A stretch of 64,000 bases of DNA from positions 868,001 to 932,000 of the forward strand of contig NZ_JADJCO010000003.1 of assembly GCF_016703145.1 (NCBI RefSeq). The letters run 5' to 3'. This document shows positions 7,811-16,575 of the stretch, piece by piece. The notes beneath the pieces were generated by a model, which was not told the origin of the DNA, made no database searches, and saw nothing but the letters and a program-made list of their open reading frames with translations. The stretch's first letter is position 1; the number at the start of each line of letters is the position of its first letter. A program made the translations under genes and the position numbers. The stretch comes from Ottowia sp. GTDB lineage: Bacteria; Pseudomonadota; Gammaproteobacteria; Burkholderiales; Burkholderiaceae_C.

Positions 7811-9328
7811 TCACGACAGGATCATGTCCGCTGCCTTCTCCGCAATCATGATCGTCGGCGCGTTGGTATTGCCTGAAATGATCTGCGGCATGATGGACGC
7901 GTCGACCACGCGCAGCGCGTGGATGCCCTGGACGCGCAGCTGGGCGTCGACCACCGCGTCGTCGCCCCGGCCCATGCGGCAGGTACCCACCGGATGCCAG
8001 ATGCACTGGCTCATTACCCGCACGTGCTGTTCCAGCGAAACATCGTCCATGGCCGTCGCCCCCGGCAGCAGTTCGTTTGCGATCAGTGACTTCAAGGGTT
8101 CCTGTGAGACGATTTCCCGAGCAGTCTTCAAGCCCTCGATCTGCAGCGCCAGATCGTATGGGTGCGTCATGTAGCGCGGATCGATGATCGGCGTGTCGAA
8201 TGGATCGGCAGATCGCAGAGTGACCTGGCCCCGGCTCTTGGGCCGACAAGCCTGAACGACGATGGACATGAACTGCGCCTTGCCGACCGCGCCCGCCTGC
8301 AAGGGCACGAAGGGGACGGAGAAGAACTGGATGTCCGCGTCGAAACCGTCGTTCAGGCGCGCGCTCTTCATGAACATCCCGCCTTCTGCAAGGATGCTGG
8401 TCGGCAGCGGCTGGTCGACCTCACGAAGACCGAGCACGAGGGCCGTGCCGGGGTGGTCGCACAGGTTGGCGCCCACGCCGCGCAGCGCGTGCCGCACGGT
8501 CACGCCATGCGGCTCCAGTTTCGCGGGATCGCCGATGCCGGACAGCATCAAGAGCTTGGGCGTATCGATGGCACCCGCGCTCAAGATCACCTCGCGAGCC
8601 GCGTAGATGCGCTCGACCTGGCTGCCATCGAAATAGTCGACGCCGGCCGCGTGATCGCCTTCGAGCAGCACGCGCATCGTCCGCGCGCGTGTCATCACGT
8701 GCAGATTCGACCGCTCGCGCGCCGGCGCGAGAAAGGCCGTCGCCGTGCTGCAACGTTCGCCGTTGCGCATGGTGACCTGGTACAAGCCTGCGCCGTCGGC
8801 AAATTCACCGTTGAAGTCGGGATTGCGCCGGTGCCCGGCCGCCACGGCGGCCTCGATGAACGCCAGGTTCAAGCGGTTGGGCGAAATCTGGTCCGACACG
8901 GCGAGGGGCCCTCCCACGCCATGCCACGCCGATGCGCCACGCTGCTGATCCTGCGACTTCAGGAAATAGGGCAGCACGTCCGACCAGCCCCAACCTTCGT
9001 TGCCCAGTTCACGCCAGTGGTCGTAGTCGCGGGCATGCCCTCGCACATACATCATGGCGTTGATGGCGCTGGTGCCTCCCAATGCCTTTCCACGCGGGCA
9101 AGGGATGCTGCGCATGTTGTAGCCGGCCTGCAGCGTCGTGGCGTAGCCCCAGGCTTCGGCGCGGTCCCAGAGCAACGGCCATTGGTTCGGCTGCCTCGCC
9201 GCGCGTGACTCGTCTTCGCCGCCGGCCTCCAGCAAGGCAACGCTGCAGGCCGGGTCCTCCGACAGCCGCGCGGCCAGGACGCAGCCTGCGGAGCCCGCTC
9301 CGACGATGACATAGTCGAAGGATTTCAT
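7811..9328 (-). CDS. GMC family oxidoreductase (choline dehydrogenase-like)
   Basis: A 505-residue FAD-dependent alcohol dehydrogenase/oxidase of the glucose-methanol-choline family. Visible features: GAGSAG at residues 10-15 for the FAD pyrophosphate, RGKALGGTSAINAMMYVRG (GMC signature 1), SAGAIDTPKLLMLSGIG (signature 2), and the C-terminal active-site pair H445 (CIWHPVGTCRMG) and N489 (SGNTNAPT). The start at 9328 has GAGGGTGA upstream; the frame open from 9391 lacks support. Likely oxidises an alcohol to an aldehyde in the cluster's pathway; substrate unknown. Confidence 0.88.
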   Translation of the reverse strand: MKSFDYVIVGAGSAGCVLAARLSEDPACSVALLEAGGEDESRAARQPNQWPLLWDRAEAWGYATTLQAGYNMRSIPCPRGKALGGTSAINAMMYVRGHARDYDHWRELGNEGWGWSDVLPYFLKSQDQQRGASAWHGVGGPLAVSDQISPNRLNLAFIEAAVAAGHRRNPDFNGEFADGAGLYQVTMRNGERCSTATAFLAPARERSNLHVMTRARTMRVLLEGDHAAGVDYFDGSQVERIYAAREVILSAGAIDTPKLLMLSGIGDPAKLEPHGVTVRHALRGVGANLCDHPGTALVLGLREVDQPLPTSILAEGGMFMKSARLNDGFDADIQFFSVPFVPLQAGAVGKAQFMSIVVQACRPKSRGQVTLRSADPFDTPIIDPRYMTHPYDLALQIEGLKTAREIVSQEPLKSLIANELLPGATAMDDVSLEQHVRVMSQCIWHPVGTCRMGRGDDAVVDAQLRVQGIHALRVVDASIMPQIISGNTNAPTIMIAEKAADMILS

Positions 9329-9433
9329 GGGATCACCCTCGGGTTCCGTGGAGAGAAAGAACGCGTCGGTCTGGCTGCCGGCAAACGCCACCGAGCCGAA
9401 CGCGAGGCCGATGGCGCCGTCGCTGCGACGGGC

Positions 9434-9733
9434 TCAGGTCGTCTGCCAGATGGCATCGCGCGTCGCGCCGCCGATGAAGCACTCGGCGGCGCCGTTGGCC
9501 AGTTCCCAATACTTGGGATCGGCGAGCATCTTGGTGGTGAAGGTCTCCATCGCCGCCATGTCGGCGTGGCGGGTGGACCACGCGATGCGCTGCGGATTGC
9601 CGCCCACCGGGCGCAGCACCTCCACGTCCTGGTGGTAGCTGGCCTTCAGGAAGGCCGAGATTTCCTTGGCGAAGGCCATGGCGGCAACCTGCTTGCCGGG
9701 CCTGACGCAGGCCACGCGGACGAATGCAATCAT
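9434..9733 (-). CDS. Small dimeric alpha/beta-barrel-type protein
   Basis: A 99-residue protein starting MIAFVRVACVRPGKQVAAMAF, followed by a region of alternating strands and helices (FAKEISAFLKASY, METFTTKMLADPKYWEL). The size and pattern resemble NIPSNAP-like or other dimeric alpha/beta-barrel proteins found with oxidoreductases. I do not recognise a specific family. The ATG at 9733 has AGGAGA seven bases upstream. It would be the first gene of the 3977-9733 minus-strand cluster and is divergent from the regulator at 9922. Confidence 0.6.
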   Translation of the reverse strand: MIAFVRVACVRPGKQVAAMAFAKEISAFLKASYHQDVEVLRPVGGNPQRIAWSTRHADMAAMETFTTKMLADPKYWELANGAAECFIGGATRDAIWQTT

Positions 9734-9921
9734 TTGAAGTCTCCTGACGCCTTTGAAGCAATTCCTTGGCGAGCCCCGGCGGCGTGGGCTGTAGAAGGCG
9801 GCGCGGCCACGACCGGCGCGCTGGCATGACTGTCGCCGCCCGGCGGTGCCCTTGTCCTTTAATTTCCCTAAACCGGAAGCGCCGCGGTTACATTGCGGAA
9901 CACCCCCTCACAAGAGCTTCC
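9734..9921. promoter_or_regulatory. Divergent promoter region between oxidoreductase cluster and its regulator
   Basis: 188 bp separate the first gene of the minus-strand cluster from the winged-helix/TPR regulator. The stretch 9850-9895 is locally A/T-rich (CCTTTAATTTCCCTAAACC). I could not fix individual -35/-10 boxes. The arrangement makes it the natural place for the regulator's operator. Confidence 0.45.
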
Positions 9922-11463
9922 ATGTCCGACCCGCTGGTCTTTGGACGCTTCGAGCTGTTGCTCGAACAGCGCCGCCTGCTCGAGCACGGTGCGCCGGTGG
10001 CCCTCGGCGCGCGTGCATTCGACCTGCTGGCGGTGCTGGTGCGGCACCGCGACCGCGTCGTGTCCAAGGACGAACTGCTGCGGCTGGTCTGGCGCGACGC
10101 GGCGGTGGAAGAGAACAACCTCAGCGTGCAGGTGTCCACCTTGCGCAAGGTGCTGGGCGCGGATGCGCTGCGCACGGTGTCGGGCCAGGGCTACCGCTTC
10201 ACGCTGCCGGTGTCGCCACCCTCTGGCGTGGCCGCGGCCGACAGCATGGTGCTGGGGCTGCCCGACAAGCCGTCGATCGCGGTGCTGCCGTTCGCCAATG
10301 TCGGCGGCGTGCTGGACGACGCGGCGTTGATCGAAGGCATCGGTGATGAACTGATCGACGCGCTGTCCCGCGTGCGGTCGATCTTCGTCATCTCACGCCA
10401 CGGCGTGCAGGCTTACCAGGGCCGCGCGGTGGACCCCCGCACGGTGGCGCGCGAGCTGGGCGTGCGCTACGTGCTCGAAGGCAGCGTGCGCCGCTCGGCC
10501 GGGCAGGTGCGCATCGGCGCCGCGCTGATCGACGCGCTCAGCGGCCAGCAGATCTGGGGTGAGCGCTACGACCGCCGCCTCGACGAACTGTTCGCGCTGC
10601 AGGACGAAACGGCGCGCGCCATCGTCATCGCGATGGCGCCGCACATCGAACGCTCGGAGATCGAGCGCGCACGCGGCCCCCGGCCGCAAAAGGACAGCGC
10701 CTACGCCTTGGCGCAGCGCGCCTGGGCGCAGGCCCGGGAAGGCCTGTCGCGCTCCAACCGCGGTGCGCGCGACGCCGCGCTCGCACTGGCGCGCGAAGCG
10801 CTGGCCATCGACCCGCGCTGCAGCGCGGCGCACAACGCCATCGTCGACGCACTCTCGTGGCACCTGTACTTCGACACCGCCACGCCGCCGGCGTTGGACG
10901 ATGCGCTGATGGCTGCCGCGCAGGCGCTGGCCATCGACAGCAGCGACGCGCTGGCCTGGCGTGGCCGCGGCTGGCTGATGCTGGTCAGCGGCAAGCTGCC
11001 CCAGGCCACGGCGGACTTCAGGCGCTCGCTCGAACTGAACCCGAACGATGCCATCACGCTGGTCCGGCTCGGCATGTGCGAGGCCGTCGGCGGCGATCCA
11101 GCGGGCGGCCTGCGCCAGTGCCTGCAGGCGCTGCGCCTGAGCCCGCGCGACCCCGCCCGGTTCCATCTGCTGGACAACCTGATCTGGGCGCAATTCGCCG
11201 CCAAGGCCTACGACGACGGCATCGACACCGCGCGCCAGTCGCTGCGCGAGGCCGATTTCGCGGGCACGCGGTTGTGTCTGGTGCTGTGCCTGGTCGGCGC
11301 GGGTGATTTGGCGCGCGCTGCCAGCGAATTGCGGGAGTTGAAGCGGCTGCAGCCCGATATGGTGGCCGCGCGGCTGGGCGGCAGGTGGCTGGCCAGTGAC
11401 CCCGAGGTGCGCCGGCGCGAGGCCGATTTCCTGCATGCGGCCAACTGCCAGGCCATCGCCTGA
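9922..11463 (+). CDS. Winged-helix transcriptional regulator with TolB-like and TPR regions
   Basis: A 513-residue CadC/ToxR-style regulator. Residues 5-97 form an OmpR/PhoB-type winged helix (FGRFELLLEQRRLLEHG, SKDELLRLVWRDAAVEENNL, VSGQGYRFTLPV). Residues 115-240 resemble the TolB-N-like domain of adenylate-cyclase-type regulators (SIAVLPFANVG, YVLEGSVRRSAGQVRI, GQQIWGERYDR). The C-terminal 230 residues are tetratricopeptide-like helices. No transmembrane segment is obvious. The ATG at 9922 begins the conserved domain; the frame open from 9766 adds unrelated residues. Divergent from the 3977-9733 cluster, which it probably controls (inference). Confidence 0.8.
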   Translation: MSDPLVFGRFELLLEQRRLLEHGAPVALGARAFDLLAVLVRHRDRVVSKDELLRLVWRDAAVEENNLSVQVSTLRKVLGADALRTVSGQGYRFTLPVSPPSGVAAADSMVLGLPDKPSIAVLPFANVGGVLDDAALIEGIGDELIDALSRVRSIFVISRHGVQAYQGRAVDPRTVARELGVRYVLEGSVRRSAGQVRIGAALIDALSGQQIWGERYDRRLDELFALQDETARAIVIAMAPHIERSEIERARGPRPQKDSAYALAQRAWAQAREGLSRSNRGARDAALALAREALAIDPRCSAAHNAIVDALSWHLYFDTATPPALDDALMAAAQALAIDSSDALAWRGRGWLMLVSGKLPQATADFRRSLELNPNDAITLVRLGMCEAVGGDPAGGLRQCLQALRLSPRDPARFHLLDNLIWAQFAAKAYDDGIDTARQSLREADFAGTRLCLVLCLVGAGDLARAASELRELKRLQPDMVAARLGGRWLASDPEVRRREADFLHAANCQAIA

Positions 11464-11563
11464 GGGGCGTGTCCGCGCGCAGGGCACCGCGCAGAGCCGG
11501 AAGTCGTGAACGGCCAGCGGCCGAATGGCTCGATCAACCCATCGGCGCCGCGCGGTCTTGCCG

Positions 11564-12265
11564 TCACCCCGCAACAGGCCTGGATGCGCGCGCGCCAAAG
11601 ATCGCGCTGCCCACGCGCACCAGCGTGCTGCCGGCGGCGATGGCCGCCTCCAGGTCGGCGCTCATGCCCAGCGACAGCGTGTCCAGGCCCAGACCGGCCG
11701 CATTCAATTGGTCAAAAAGGTCTTTGGCCCGCATGTGAACTGCGCGGGCGGCTTCGAAATCAGGAGCAGATTCGGGGATCGCCATCAGCCCCCGCAGCCG
11801 CAGTGAAGGCAGCGCCGCCACGGCGCGGGCCAGCGCCAGGGCCTGGCCCGGCGCCACGCCGGATTTGTTGGCGCCGCCGTCGATGTTGACCTGGATGCAC
11901 ACCTGCAGCGGCGCCAGCCCCGCCGGCCGCTGGCTGGACAGGCGCTCGGCGATCTTCAGCCGGTCCACCGTGTGCGCCCAGTCGAAGTGCTCGGCCACCG
12001 GCCGCGTCTTGTTGCTCTGGATCGGGCCGATGCAGTGCCATTGCAGCCCCAGGCCGCGCAGCAGGGCGATCTTGTCCACGCCCTCCTGCACGTAGTTCTC
12101 GCCGAAGGCGCGCTGGCCCGCCGCGTGGGCGGCGCGCACCGCGTCGGCGCCGAAGGTCTTGGACACGGCCAGCAGCGCGACATCCTGCACGCTGCGCCCG
12201 CTGGCGTGGCAGGCCGTTGCGATCCGTGCACGCACGTCTTGGAGATTGCGTTCGATCGTCGTCAT
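11564..12265 (-). CDS. yggS: YggS family pyridoxal phosphate homeostasis protein
   Basis: A 233-residue PLP-binding, alanine-racemase-fold protein with no known catalytic activity that buffers PLP levels. K36 in LLAVSKTFGA is the Schiff-base lysine; FGENYVQEG, WHCIGPIQSNK and LSLGMSADLEAAI are family signatures. It is divergent from pilT with only 49 bp between the starts, a linkage common in proteobacteria. Residues about 168-187 (from PDFEAARAVHMRAKDLFDQL) are encoded by A/T-leaning codons that match the dispersed repeat, yet the reading frame is kept. Confidence 0.92.
   Translation of the reverse strand: MTTIERNLQDVRARIATACHASGRSVQDVALLAVSKTFGADAVRAAHAAGQRAFGENYVQEGVDKIALLRGLGLQWHCIGPIQSNKTRPVAEHFDWAHTVDRLKIAERLSSQRPAGLAPLQVCIQVNIDGGANKSGVAPGQALALARAVAALPSLRLRGLMAIPESAPDFEAARAVHMRAKDLFDQLNAAGLGLDTLSLGMSADLEAAIAAGSTLVRVGSAIFGARASRPVAG
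11709..11765 (+). repeat. Dispersed repeat copy, inside yggS
   Basis: The plus strand reads TTGGTCAAAAAGGTCTTTGG then CCCGCATGTGAACTGCGC and GGCTTCGAAATCAGG. The CCCGCATG-(5-6 nt)-TGCGC spacing matches intergenic copies at 13390 and 42350. It lies in frame in the yggS coding region. Confidence 0.6.
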
Positions 12266-12314
12266 AATCCCCGAAGCGTATCAAACTGCAACCAACCCAC
12301 TCCTGACAAAAGCC

Positions 12315-13358
12315 GTGGACATCACGCAACTGCTGGCTTTCAGCGTCAAGAACAACGCATCCGACCTGCACCTCTCGGCCGGTCTGCCGCCCATGATCCG
12401 CGTGCACGGCGACGTGCGGCGCCTGAACGTCGACCCGCTCGACCACAAGCAGGTGTTCGCCATGGTGTACGACATCATGAACGACACCCAGCGCAAGGTG
12501 TACGAGGAGAACCTGGAGGTGGACTTCTCGTTCGAGATCGAAGGCCTGGCTCGCTTTCGCGTCAACGCCTTCAACCAGAACCGCGGCGCCGCCGCCGTGC
12601 TGCGCACGATCCCGAGCAAGATCCTGACGCTGGAGCAGTTGCACGCGCCCAGGATCTTCGGTGAACTGGCCCTCAAGCCGCGTGGGCTGGTGCTGGTGAC
12701 CGGCCCCACGGGCTCGGGCAAGTCCACCACGCTGGCGGCGATGATCAACCACCTGAACGAGAGGGAGTACGGCCACGTGCTGACGGTGGAGGACCCGATC
12801 GAGTTCGTGCACGAGTCCAAGAAGTGCCTCATCAACCAGCGCGAGGTCGGGCCGATGACGCACAGCTTCGCCAACGCGCTGCGCTCGGCCCTGCGCGAGG
12901 ACCCGGACGCCATCCTGGTGGGCGAGATGCGCGACCTGGAAACCATCCGCCTGGCCATGACCGCCGCCGAAACCGGCCACCTGGTGTTCGGCACGCTGCA
13001 CACCTCGTCGGCCGCCAAGACGATCGACCGCATCATCGACGTCTTCCCCGCCGAGGAGAAGGAGATGGTGCGCGCCATGCTGTCCGAGTCGCTGCAGGCG
13101 GTGATCTCGCAGACGCTGTGCAAGACCAAGGACGGCGCGGGCCGCGTGGCGGCGCACGAGATCATGATCGGCACGCCCGCCATCCGCAACCTGATCCGCG
13201 AGGCCAAGGTGGCGCAGATGTACTCGTCCATCCAGACCGGCCACGGCGCCGGCATGCGGACGCTGGACCAGAACCTGGCCGAGCTGGTGCGCCGCAACGT
13301 CATCAGCGCGGCCGAGGCGCGCGGCAAGGCGAAGATTCCCGAGAACTTCCCCGGGTGA
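12315..13358 (+). CDS. pilT: Type IV pilus retraction ATPase PilT
   Basis: PilT is the hexameric ATPase that depolymerises type IV pili, driving twitching motility. The product is 347 residues, exactly the usual length, if translation starts at the GTG at 12315 (VDITQLLAFSVKNNASDLHL). Walker A is GPTGSGKST at 130-138; Asp box ILTVEDPIEF, Walker B GEMRDLETI, His box FGTLHTSSAAKTIDRI and the C-terminal AIRNLIREAK motif needed for retraction are all present. It is followed by pilU after 86 bp that contain a dispersed repeat copy. Confidence 0.96.
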   Translation: MDITQLLAFSVKNNASDLHLSAGLPPMIRVHGDVRRLNVDPLDHKQVFAMVYDIMNDTQRKVYEENLEVDFSFEIEGLARFRVNAFNQNRGAAAVLRTIPSKILTLEQLHAPRIFGELALKPRGLVLVTGPTGSGKSTTLAAMINHLNEREYGHVLTVEDPIEFVHESKKCLINQREVGPMTHSFANALRSALREDPDAILVGEMRDLETIRLAMTAAETGHLVFGTLHTSSAAKTIDRIIDVFPAEEKEMVRAMLSESLQAVISQTLCKTKDGAGRVAAHEIMIGTPAIRNLIREAKVAQMYSSIQTGHGAGMRTLDQNLAELVRRNVISAAEARGKAKIPENFPG

Positions 13359-13365
13359 CCGGTTT

Positions 13366-13424
13366 TTTGAGTGAAATTGGCCTCTAGCCCGCATGAACAC
13401 TGCGCCAGCAGCTACTGATTAAAG
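13366..13424 (+). repeat. Dispersed repeat copy between pilT and pilU
   Basis: One of the best copies. It begins TTTTTGAGTGAAATTGGCC, then CTCTAGCCCGCATGAACAC, then TGCGCCAGCAGCTACTGATT. It fills most of the pilT-pilU gap. Confidence 0.85.
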
Positions 13425-13444
13425 AGCGCAAGGAGTGCCCGACC

Positions 13445-14581
13445 ATGGAACGCGACCAGGCCAGCAAATTCATCAACGACCTGCTCAAGCTGATGCTCAC
13501 GCGCAAGGGCAGCGACCTGTTCATCACGGCCGACTTTCCGCCCGCGATCAAGGTGGACGGCAAGGTGACCAAGGTGTCGCCGCGGAACCTGACCGGCGCC
13601 CACACCCTGGCGCTGGTGCGCGCGGCGATGAACGACAAGCAGGCCGCCGAGTTCGAGCGCACCAAGGAGTGCAACTTCGCCATCTCGCCGGCCGGCATCG
13701 GGCGCTTCCGCTGCAACGCCTTCGTGCAGCAGGGCCAGATGGGCATGGTCCTGCGCGTGATCCCGCAGGAGCTGCCCACCATCGACAAGCTGGGCATGCC
13801 GCCGATCCTGAAGGACGTGGCGATGAGCAAGCGCGGCCTGGCCATCCTGGTGGGCGCCACCGGCTCGGGCAAGTCCACCACGCTGGCGGCGATGGTGGAC
13901 TGGCGCAACCTCAACAGCCACGGCCACATCATCACCGTCGAAGACCCGGTGGAATTCGTGCACCCGCACAAGAACTGCATCGTCACCCAGCGCGAGGTGG
14001 GCCTGGACACCGAGACCTGGGAAGCGGCGCTGAAGAACAGCCTGCGGCAGGCGCCCGACGTGATCCTGATGGGCGAAATCCGCGACCGCGCGACCATGGA
14101 GCACGCGGTGGCCTTCGCCGAAACCGGCCACCTGTGTCTGGCCACGCTGCACGCCAACAGCGCCAACCAGGCGCTGGACCGCATCATCCACTTCTTCCCC
14201 GAGGAGCGGCGCATGCAACTGCTGATGGACCTGTCGCTGAACCTGCGCGCGCTCATCTCGCAGCGCCTGATCGGCAAGCAGGACGGCAAGGGCCGCACGG
14301 CGGTGGTGGAGATCATGCTCAACTCGCCGCTCATCTCCGACCTGATCTTCAAGGGCGAGGTCGGCGAGATCAAGGAAGTCATGAAGAAGAGCCGCGAGCT
14401 GGGCATGCAGACCTTCGACCAGGCATTGTTCGACGCCTTCGAGGCCAACCTCATCAGCTGCGAGGACGCCCTGCGCAACGCCGACTCGGCCAACGACCTG
14501 CGGCTGCAGATCAAGCTGACCAGCCAGCGCGCCAAGTCGCTCGACCTGGCGGCGGGGACGGAGCACCTGCGGATCGTCTGA
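13445..14581 (+). CDS. pilU: Type IV pilus PilT/PilU-family ATPase PilU
   Basis: A 378-residue paralogue of PilT that works with it in pilus retraction. Walker A is GATGSGKST at 137-145; also visible are the Asp box (TVEDPVEFVHPHKNC), Walker B (LMGEIRDRATM) and His box (LATLHANSANQALDRI). The C-terminus lacks the PilT AIRNLIREAK motif and instead has LISDLIFKGEVGEIKEVM, as expected for PilU. The ATG at 13445 follows an AAGGAGTG ribosome-binding site. Confidence 0.96.
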   Translation: MERDQASKFINDLLKLMLTRKGSDLFITADFPPAIKVDGKVTKVSPRNLTGAHTLALVRAAMNDKQAAEFERTKECNFAISPAGIGRFRCNAFVQQGQMGMVLRVIPQELPTIDKLGMPPILKDVAMSKRGLAILVGATGSGKSTTLAAMVDWRNLNSHGHIITVEDPVEFVHPHKNCIVTQREVGLDTETWEAALKNSLRQAPDVILMGEIRDRATMEHAVAFAETGHLCLATLHANSANQALDRIIHFFPEERRMQLLMDLSLNLRALISQRLIGKQDGKGRTAVVEIMLNSPLISDLIFKGEVGEIKEVMKKSRELGMQTFDQALFDAFEANLISCEDALRNADSANDLRLQIKLTSQRAKSLDLAAGTEHLRIV

Positions 14582-14605
14582 ATCCGGCGGGGTCGGGCGC
14601 TGCTT

Positions 14606-14674
14606 TGGAATTTCAAGCCAGATCGGCTGCAAGCCGGCGCGGGTATTGCGCCGGAAGCTATCAATTTTGAATAT
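14606..14674 (+). repeat. Dispersed repeat copy downstream of pilU
   Basis: Blocks GGAATTTCAAGCCAGATCGG, GGGTATTGCGCCGGAAGCTA and TCAATTTTGAATA match the family. It follows the pilU stop by 25 bp. The central part is slightly longer than in other copies. Confidence 0.8.
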
Positions 14675-14723
14675 CGAGCGTCCAGCGTGAACAACCTGCG
14701 CTCAACGCGGATTACGACCGCGG

Positions 14724-15071
14724 CTACGCCGCTGCCTTCATCATGAAATCCACGTGCACGGCATCGTAGGGAAAGGCGATGTTCCCCTCGTCCGTTTTTT
14801 CCAGCACCCCGGCGGCCAGCAGGGCATGCACATCGGTGTGCACGCCCTTCACATCGCGGCCCACGCGGCGGGCCACCTCGCGCAGGGTCACCGGGCCGGC
14901 GCCGCACAGCGCCTGCACGATCTCCCAGCGCTTCACGGTCAGGGCAGACCACAGCGCCTGAACGGTGGGGAACGTGATGAACGCGCCCACCGGGCGCCCT
15001 TGCCGCATGGCCTCGACGAAGCGCGCATCCAATGTGCGCCGATCAGCCACTTCGATGGTCACAGTGTTCAT
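14724..15071 (-). CDS. TumA-like helix-turn-helix antitoxin
   Basis: A 115-residue DNA-binding protein. The helix-turn-helix is visible as ALCGAGPVTLREVARRVGRD followed by VKGVHTDVHALLAAGVLEK, resembling the HVO_A0114-type winged helix found as antitoxin beside TumE/DUF6516 toxins. The ATG at 15071 has GGAAGGTGA directly upstream, inside the toxin gene, so the two overlap by 29 bp with toxin first. Expected role: neutralise the toxin and repress the pair. Its frame is intact although the toxin frame is not. Confidence 0.75.
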   Translation of the reverse strand: MNTVTIEVADRRTLDARFVEAMRQGRPVGAFITFPTVQALWSALTVKRWEIVQALCGAGPVTLREVARRVGRDVKGVHTDVHALLAAGVLEKTDEGNIAFPYDAVHVDFMMKAAA

Positions 15072-15358
15072 GGTTCACCTTCCAGTTCTGCACGTCCTGC
15101 CAGAAGTCCGCCAGCAATTGCTCGGGCGTGGTGAAGGCGTAGGGATGTTCGTCCGCGCCGACGTGCCGGTGGTCGCCTTTGCCCGCTTCGTTGTCGTAGC
15201 GCACCACGCATGTCCCCCTCGACCACGTAGGCCAACCGGTATTTCAACGTGTGCGCGCTGCCTTTCAGCGGCGCCGGCAGCAGCCAGACCACGCGCTCTA
15301 CAAAGCTGTTCTCGCTCAGCACCTCGCGTGATCTGATCAACTGATGCGCCTTCCGCAT
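15043..15358 (-). pseudogene. TumE-like (DUF6516) toxin, frameshifted
   Basis: From ATG 15358 the first frame gives VVWLLPAPLKGSAHTLKYRL and AYVVEG, then leaves the family. In another frame the protein continues VVRYDNEAGKGDHRH, then ADEHPYAFTTPEQLLADF to a stop at 15043. The switch falls on a run of five C at 15214-15218 (G on the coding strand). Removing one base restores a continuous protein of about 104 residues, with YVVEGTCVVRYDNE across the join. So this is a one-base insertion in a homopolymer, either a real inactivation or a sequencing error. Confidence 0.75.
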
Positions 15359-15463
15359 GCTGTAAATTGTTCCAACACGCAAGCGCTTTGTCAATGCGCC
15401 CCTGGCATCGCATCTCCGGCATTTCCAGCCCTCGCTGACGTAACCGCTTCCTACAATGCCCCG

Positions 15464-16381
15464 ATGAGCACGACCATCCACCCCAAGACCTACGAATCCA
15501 CACCCGCCCGCCAGGTCGCCTTCCTCGGCCTGGGCGTGATGGGCTACCCCATGGCCGGCCATCTGGCGCTGGCGGGGCACCAGGTGACCGTCTACAACCG
15601 CGGCCCGGCCAAGGCCGAGGCGTTTCGCGCGCAGCTGGCCGGCACCGGCCGCGTGCACGGCGCACCCACGCCGGCCGACGCGGCGCGCGGCGCCGACATC
15701 GTGTTCTGCTGCGTCGGCAACGACGATGATCTGCGCTCGGTGGTGCTGGGCGGGCAGGGCGCGCTCGCCGGCATGAAACCGGGCGCCGTGTTCGTGGACC
15801 ACACCACGGCCTCGGCCGACGTGGCGCGCGAACTCGACGCCGCCGCCCGCGCGCTGGGCCTGCACTTCATCGACGCGCCCGTCTCGGGCGGCCAGGCCGG
15901 CGCGCAGAACGGCCAGCTCACCGTCATGTGCGGCGGCGAGGCGGCGCCGTTCGACGCCGTGAGGCCGGTGGCCCTGGCCTTCTCGCGCGCCTTCACGCTG
16001 ATGGGGCCGAGCGGCGCCGGCCAGTTGACCAAGATGGTCAACCAGATCTGCATCGCCGGGCTGGTGCAGGGCCTTGCCGAGGCCATCGCCTTCGGGCAGA
16101 AAGCCGGTCTGGACATGGCGCAGGTGCTGGGCGTCATCGGCAAGGGCGCGGCGCAGAGCTGGCAGATGGACAACCGCGGCAAGACCATGGTGGCCGACCA
16201 GTTCGACTTCGGCTTCGCCGTGGACTGGATGCGCAAGGACCTGGGCCTGGTGCTGGACGAGGCCCGCCGCAACGGCGCGCGCCTGCCCGTCACCGCCCTG
16301 GTGGACCAGTTCTACGCCGACGTGCAGCAGATGGGCGGCGGCCGCTGGGACACGTCCAGCCTGATCCGCCGCCTGAAGTAA
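15464..16381 (+). CDS. NAD(P)-dependent 3-hydroxyisobutyrate dehydrogenase-like oxidoreductase
   Basis: A 305-residue member of the beta-hydroxyacid dehydrogenase family. The Rossmann motif is VAFLGLGVMGYPMAGHLA near residues 18-35; the substrate loop is DAPVSGGQAGAQNGQLTVM; the catalytic lysine region is GAGQLTKMVNQICIAG. Family members reduce or oxidise 3-hydroxyisobutyrate, tartronate semialdehyde or succinic semialdehyde; the exact substrate is open. The ATG at 15464 begins 18 residues before the Rossmann strand. It is convergent with dolP across a strong hairpin. Confidence 0.88.
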   Translation: MSTTIHPKTYESTPARQVAFLGLGVMGYPMAGHLALAGHQVTVYNRGPAKAEAFRAQLAGTGRVHGAPTPADAARGADIVFCCVGNDDDLRSVVLGGQGALAGMKPGAVFVDHTTASADVARELDAAARALGLHFIDAPVSGGQAGAQNGQLTVMCGGEAAPFDAVRPVALAFSRAFTLMGPSGAGQLTKMVNQICIAGLVQGLAEAIAFGQKAGLDMAQVLGVIGKGAAQSWQMDNRGKTMVADQFDFGFAVDWMRKDLGLVLDEARRNGARLPVTALVDQFYADVQQMGGGRWDTSSLIRRLK

Positions 16382-16434
16382 GCGCCGCTGTCGGCGGGCG
16401 TCGCGCACCCGATCTTCCGCCGCCGGACACAGGG

Positions 16435-16575
16435 GAACCCAAAGACGCGAAAGGCCGCGGAGCAGGCCATGCCAGCAACCGTCGTGGCCCGGCTTTGCCG
16501 GGCCACGACGGTGCCCCCTTCGAGGGGGGAGGAGGAACAACGCGAAGCGTGTGGAGCCTGGGGGTGGCCTATTTC
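16435..16575. terminator. Hairpin repeat at a convergent junction, copy A (bidirectional terminator)
   Basis: Two hairpins lie in tandem. The first has a perfect 16-bp stem (16478-16493 paired with 16497-16512) around a TTT loop. The second is CCCCCTTCGAGGGGG. Similar sequence recurs at 61776-61916 and, in shorter form, at 22647-22702, each time between convergent genes. Common blocks are GGCCGCGGAGCAGGCCA and GGAGGAACAACGCG. It probably ends transcription of the dehydrogenase gene and of dolP. Confidence 0.7.
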
